Assembly: GCA_026545765.1 (NCBI GenBank)
Contig: CM048841.1
Span: forward strand, 3,386,712-3,450,711
DNA: 64,000 nucleotides
Source of the DNA: Plantago major
Lineage: Eukaryota > Streptophyta > Magnoliopsida > Lamiales > Plantaginaceae
Reading direction: 5' to 3'
Shown: positions 59,764 through 64,000 of the stretch, one piece after another
Layout: every line of letters begins with the position of its first letter
How positions within the stretch are numbered: the first letter of the stretch is position 1
Translations under genes and position numbers: made by a program
The notes under the pieces: generated by a model
Seen by the model: the letters and a program-made list of their open reading frames with translations, nothing else
Databases searched by the model: none
Told to the model about the DNA's origin: nothing

Positions 59764-59890
59764 AACAGAACACCCATTTCAATTCTTCCATTTTTGCGAT
59801 CCAGAATCGAATCTCTTGACAAATTGAGGAAAAATCCAATAAACTTTCTCTGGATCTCGAATCTCGAATCGTGATCCACTCATCCATGGT
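59764..59890 (-). other. Possible HDA8 5'UTR exon
   Basis: The minus strand reads a Ser/Arg-like non-coding leader (GATTCGAGATTCGAGATCC) ending GTTCTTCTAG|GTAGGG at the hAT border. Before the hAT insertion this would have been CTTCCAG|GTAAAAAG, a strong donor. An acceptor stands just before the HDA8 start (57699-57701). This suggests a 5'UTR exon spliced to HDA8. The opposite strand is an alternative: a leader ending ATG|GTAATATG at 59888. Inference only. Confidence 0.4.
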
Positions 59891-60540
59891 AATATGTACT
59901 TTCATTTGATCTGTTTCGAAGATTTAGATTTTTGGTGACCCTTGCATTTGTGCTTCTTAATTTTCTATATCTCGTGAACGTAACTAGTACTGAAGAATAT
60001 GGTATGGAAGGAAGTTAGTTTGAGGAGAAGTTGTGGAAATGTTGAAGATGGAGACGAGCTGAGGGAGAAAGAGAAGCAGACATGGAAAGTCGCAATCTAG
60101 GTTAATAAATTAAGACACGTGATTGAAGATGAAGGGTTTGGGAAAAGCCGCCTCATATTTTTTTGATTATCTTGACTGCATTATTCCATTTTTTTAGTTT
60201 AATGTCTTTCCTATTCCTAATGGAAAGGCAGGTCTTTTTCTAGACTTACTCTTGATACTTTTAAATTATTTGATTAGTTTAAAGTTGTTAGTCTGATTGT
60301 TAGAGTAAAGATGAAGTGAAAGTAGGGTAGAAATATAATGATGTTTAGTAGAGAAAAATTGAGTTAAGTTTTTTACTGTATAAGATACAAAACAAATACC
60401 CGAAAATATTTTAACAGATGAATAGTATATTTTAGATGAATGCCAAATAGCCAGATAAGAATCATTCATGATTGATGCAACTTGGATTCGGATCTTTCGC
60501 AATATATTTTACTAATAGATTCACACACATAAATTCTACA
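59891..60540. other. Upstream region, no gene recognised
   Basis: Likely upstream of the HDA8 transcription unit. It has a G-box core GACACGTGAT (about 60114) that could bind bZIP/bHLH factors. An open plus-strand phrase at 60005-60098 (EVSLRRSCGNVEDGDELREK) has no family I know. Confidence 0.35.
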
Positions 60541-61080
60541 TATCTTTACAAATTCGACCTTTTTTCAAAATTTATAAAGTATTATAAAAGTCCTACTCAT
60601 TTGTGAGAGTCCAAAAAGTCCATCTAGTTTCACATAAAAATTGTCTATATTTTACATTTGTCAATTTTAATATATTTTGCGGATCTGGATTGAGGGTGAA
60701 TTTTTCAAGAATTGGATCTGAATACGGATCCGAAAATAATTTTAGTATAAAAGTCAATTTTTTAGGGTTTTCTTTAAATTTCTTCATTTATTTCTTCGTG
60801 TTTCTCTCTATCTTTCAATCTCTCTCTCTAAAACCACCACCCAACCACCACTAAATCAGACGTAACTCCGTCGCCCGACCAACAATATTAAATCCGATTG
60901 CATATTTGAGTAGCTCATGAACCGATCTACCTTTCTATCAATTTTGTTTTTCCGTTTTGTCGACTTTCAAAATTGTTGACGGGACTTCGAAGTTTTCCGG
61001 TTGTCTTCTCCGGCGAATCTCCGACTACTCAACACACATAAGTCATTACCTTGTCGTTTCCTTGATTTTCAGGTTACTTA
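60541..61080. other. Unassigned repeat-like region before the minisatellite
   Basis: Contains GGATCTG/GGATCCG phrases (60680-60735) and a CT-rich leader-like stretch (60800-60830, TCTCTCTCTC). Possibly the flank of the element that contains the minisatellite. No coding sequence. Confidence 0.35.
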
Positions 61081-61960
61081 TGTTTTTCCCGATTTCGTTT
61101 AGTTTTTTTTGTATAAATGGTCTACATTTTAGTCGAAATTATCTATGTTTATTCATTCAGTGTTAGTTTGAATGTATAAATATGATGTTTCGAATGAGTA
61201 TCCATGCGTTTTATATGCTTTAATTTAGTATTTTTCAATATTTTGGTAAAAATTGTCTAGTTTTTTTGTATAAATGTCCTATGTTTTAGTAGAAATTGTC
61301 TATGTTGTTCTTTGTCGTTGGTTTATTGTGAAAAGATAGATGTGTTGTATATTGTTTAGTTTTTTGTATAAATGGTTTATGTTTTATTAGAAATTGTCTA
61401 TGTTTTTCGTTGTTGCTGCTTTAGTTTTTTGTATAAATTGTCTGTGTTTTAATATAAATTGTCTATTTTTTTGTATAGATGGTCTATGTTTTAGTAGAAA
61501 TTGTCTATGTTGTTCGTTGTTGCTGATTTAGTTTTTGTATAAATTGTATATGTTTTAGTATAAATTGTCTAGTTTTTTTGTATAAATGGTCTATGTTTTA
61601 GTATAAATTAATTTGGTATGTTTTAGAAGAAATTATCCATGTTATTCGTTATTGCTGGTTTAAATTTTTGTATAAATTGTCAATGTTTTATTATAAATTG
61701 TCCATTTTTTTGTATAAATGGTTTATGTTTTAGTAGAAATTGCCTATGTTGTTCGTTGCTGCTGGTTTAGTTGTTTATAAATTGTTTAGTTTTTTGTAAA
61801 CAGGGTCTATGTTTTAGTAGAAATTGTCTATGTTGTTCGTTGTTGCTGGTTTAGTTTTTTGTATAAATTGTCTATGTTTTACTATAAATTGTCTAGTTTT
61901 CTTTCTATAAATGATCTATGTTTATGTATAAATTGTATATGTTTTTTGATGTTTTTGTTG
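61081..61960. repeat. Minisatellite, about 110-120 bp units
   Basis: The phrases TTTTTTGTATAAATGGTCTA, TGTTTTAGTAGAAATTGTCT and ATGTTGTTCGTTGTTGCTGG alternate about seven to eight times with variable spacing. Units diverge by a few percent and by partial deletions. At 62265-62325 the complement (ACATAGACAATTT, several times) appears, so the array may be part of a larger inverted structure. Confidence 0.8.
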
Positions 61961-62740
61961 TATGTATTAGGCTTTCGTAAAAAGGGTGGTCGAACAAATA
62001 AATTGATTGGTCACAAAAATTGATACGTTGTGGAAGAAGGGGTCAATGAACAAGTGAAGAATGTGAAGAAAGCTATTTTGTAGATGTATTAACTGTTTTT
62101 CAAAAGACATGTATTTTTATAGGTTGTAAATTGTTGATTTTTTTTTATTATTTTGTGTATTGAAATTTATTAGTTGACGAATGAAATTGAAGTTCATATT
62201 TATTTTTCTAAATATTGTGTTTTGATTGGATAAATAGGTTCCTACTAATGTTTGCACGCTAATTATTAGACAATTTCACGATAAACATAGACAATTTGAT
62301 GATAAACTTAAACAATTTGATGTAAAAATTAACATACATGTCGATCCAATCGTTACATAATTAATAATTGTAATTCTGAGCATAAAAAAGCATGGGTCTT
62401 TTGCGTGATATGCTTTGTCTGCTTCATTATGTGTGATGCCCTGGAGTGTTAACTGTTAACACAGACGATTTCGTGCAAAGTACATGGTGCTCTCGTTGCT
62501 TGATGATAGAAAATTCCCAAGGCTTGTATCTTTGAAGTTGAGCATATTGAAGTTATTTGGTTTGAGTTTTTGGTGAAATGTGGTTGGAGTTCATGTGAAT
62601 AAAACTACTTGCCTCTTTTTTCCTTCCTAAGGTATGATGTCTGTGGAGTTCAACAAATCGTCTCCTATCCCAGTTGCGACCAAACTTGAATTGGGTTGTC
62701 CAGAATCTGATGCCTCCTTGCTTCTTACAAGGCTCAAGTC
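61961..62740. other. No gene recognised between minisatellite and SDR gene
   Basis: AT-rich. Inverted minisatellite phrases at 62265-62325. A 72-codon minus-strand frame (62553-62771) overlaps the end of the SDR gene region but has no known domain. Confidence 0.4.
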
Positions 62741-63734
62741 CTACAGTAGTTTTGTTAATACACGAAGCCATTCGTACTTGAATCCCATCGAGTTATCCCC
62801 ATGAGGCATTCGCTCCACCCTCTCTATTGGAACAGCACTCATCACAACCTGTGTTTGTTTATATAATGCCAGTGTCAGTGTTTGTTCCTTTCAAATATTT
62901 AATGGTATTTGATGTAAATTTCATTTGTACACCAAGTCCGGCACAATAAAAAAGCCAGTTCTAAAATTGTGTTCTCCCATGATTAATAACTTAACTTCAC
63001 AGTGATCAGATAAAAAAGCTTGAAGCTTACAACTCGTAGTTGGTCCACGACGATATCTCCGTCCTCGTCCAGGAATTTGCCTTTAGTCATCTTTGACTCA
63101 GTAAGTCCTGGAGTGACAATAGTGATTCCTATGTCTGATCCAATCTCTACTCGTATAGTTTCGAAGAAACTTACAACTGCAGCTTTACTGGCCTGGAAAC
63201 ACAAAAACAGTAAACATGTTCATTACATGAAACGGTTTATCATGTTGAGATGCCAACAAAGAAGCCATTATACATAACTGCATAGAAGCTTAGCCTAGGT
63301 TCATTCAACCAACTAGCTGAGGAAGCAATAACAACAATCTTGCCCTTCGTCCTCCTTAAGTGTGGAATGGCGAAATAAGTTGGATAAACCATGCTCCAAA
63401 AGTTTATGTCCTATGAAAGATGTAAAAATAAACAGTGTTTTAAGTCAAGATCCTGCATCATTTTGCTATGCGAGTGTTTGTCCTCAAATTACCGGTGCAA
63501 AATTTGTTACATCGTATAATTCCTCAAACAAGCTTACGGGAGTGACACCAGCACACAGCACCAAATGATCCACTGAACACAAACAGCAACTTAAAATATC
63601 TTCAGTATCTGAATAACTAGTTTATCGTGAGAATTTTAGTGTATAGACGATACTTGCATCGGCCAAATTGATTTATAGCTTCTTCGATCAATCGCCTATA
63701 GTCCTCAACTTTGGATACATCAGTTCGTACAGAG
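62741..63734 (-). pseudogene. Short-chain dehydrogenase (11-beta-HSD/steroleosin-like), 3' part, cut by LTR insertion
   Basis: Plant HSD-type SDRs are NADP(H)-dependent oil-body or ER dehydrogenases. Visible minus-strand exons: 63658-63734 (VRTDVSKVEDYRRLIEEAI), 63493-63572 (LDHLVLCAGVTPVSLFEELY), 63279-63410 (DINFWSMVYPTYFAIPHLRR, then IVVIASSASW with the catalytic Ser), 63031-63192 (ASKAAVVSFFETIRVEIGSD, ITIVTPGLTESKMTKGKF) and 62741-62848 (VVMSAVPIERVER, then poorly matching). Exons 1-2 join in phase only through a GC donor (GCAAGT, 63652-63657). YxxxK is present as YA|ASK across a junction. The structural NNAG motif reads LCAG, the C-terminus is short and diverged, and the coding sequence stops at an LTR at 63735. 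The Rossmann TGxxxGIG exon is not in the window. Probably a pseudogene. Confidence 0.75.
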
Positions 63735-64000
63735 TGTAAATATTATTCTGGCAATCAATGCTTTGCTGATTGTATTTCACCAAGTATAAATAGTTACAAG
63801 AATGAGTCTAGATAGGACAAGAAACATAAGAGAGAAAGACTAAATCTAAAAGTTAGGAGTATCACTACATTACAGCTAATACAATTACAATAGACATTAT
63901 CTAAGTAATAGTCTCGTGAGATGTGGATAGAGTAGAATCTGGAGACTCCTCAACACCCCCCGTCAAGCTAAGCGTGGGGTATGAACCAATGCATAGCTTG
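63735..64000 (-). mobile_element. Copia LTR and start of internal region, running off the window
   Basis: 63735-63955 is a 221-bp LTR read on the minus strand as TGTTGAGGAG...TTTACA. It is preceded on that strand by a polypurine tract (complement of CCCCCCGTCAAGCTAAG, 63956-63972). The TGTTGAGGAG start is common in small-LTR plant copia elements. It interrupts an SDR exon. The rest of the element lies beyond the window, so its condition is unknown. Confidence 0.75.

Overview
The window is nuclear DNA of a flowering plant, most likely a eudicot. It is AT-rich, with GT-AG introns, plant-type promoter motifs (telo-box AAACCCTAG, site II TGGGCC), plant gene families (TIM8, SWI3A, HDA8, a plant HSD-type short-chain dehydrogenase) and a heavy load of plant transposons. 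All assignments were made by reading the sequence; no database search was run.

Layout. At 1182-2755 (minus) is a small two-exon gene for the mitochondrial import chaperone TIM8. At 42993-47233 (plus) is a seven-exon gene for the SWI/SNF subunit SWI3A. They are head to head and were probably about 1.2 kb apart originally. A Helitron (ends read at 41948 and 3022) landed between them and carries fragments of its own helicase and at least one captured host fragment (ABCE1/RLI). A Ty1/copia element with long LTRs (element A, 4610-35632) then inserted into the Helitron helicase and left a perfect 5-bp target duplication, ATTGG. Inside A lies a block of a related copia family (element B, 9319-26122), made of a partial copy plus a complete LTR-internal-LTR copy. 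Both families carry a long extra ORF region after pol, as in the Sirevirus-like branch of plant copia elements. Both are broken fossils.

Right of SWI3A, HDA8 (a class II histone deacetylase, minus) has three coding exons at 57435-57681, 48674-49254 and 48297-48593. Its first coding intron is 8.2 kb and has collected a MITE, a 60S acidic ribosomal protein P2 pseudogene, a diverged tandem repeat, a long palindrome and small copia LTR remnants. A probable 5'UTR intron holds a 1.4-kb hAT-type element with an 8-bp target duplication. A PIF/Harbinger-type Myb-like fragment follows HDA8. The right end has a minisatellite and the 3' part of a short-chain dehydrogenase gene (minus), whose coding sequence is cut at 63735 by another copia LTR that runs off the window.

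The intact host genes (TIM8, SWI3A, HDA8) act in mitochondrial import, chromatin remodelling and deacetylation and do not form a pathway. The main interest is the nested insertion history, the gene capture by the Helitron, the matching GT-AG-bounded spacers in the extra ORF of two copia families, and a probable consensus-quality artefact at CAG/CTG sites in some LTR copies.
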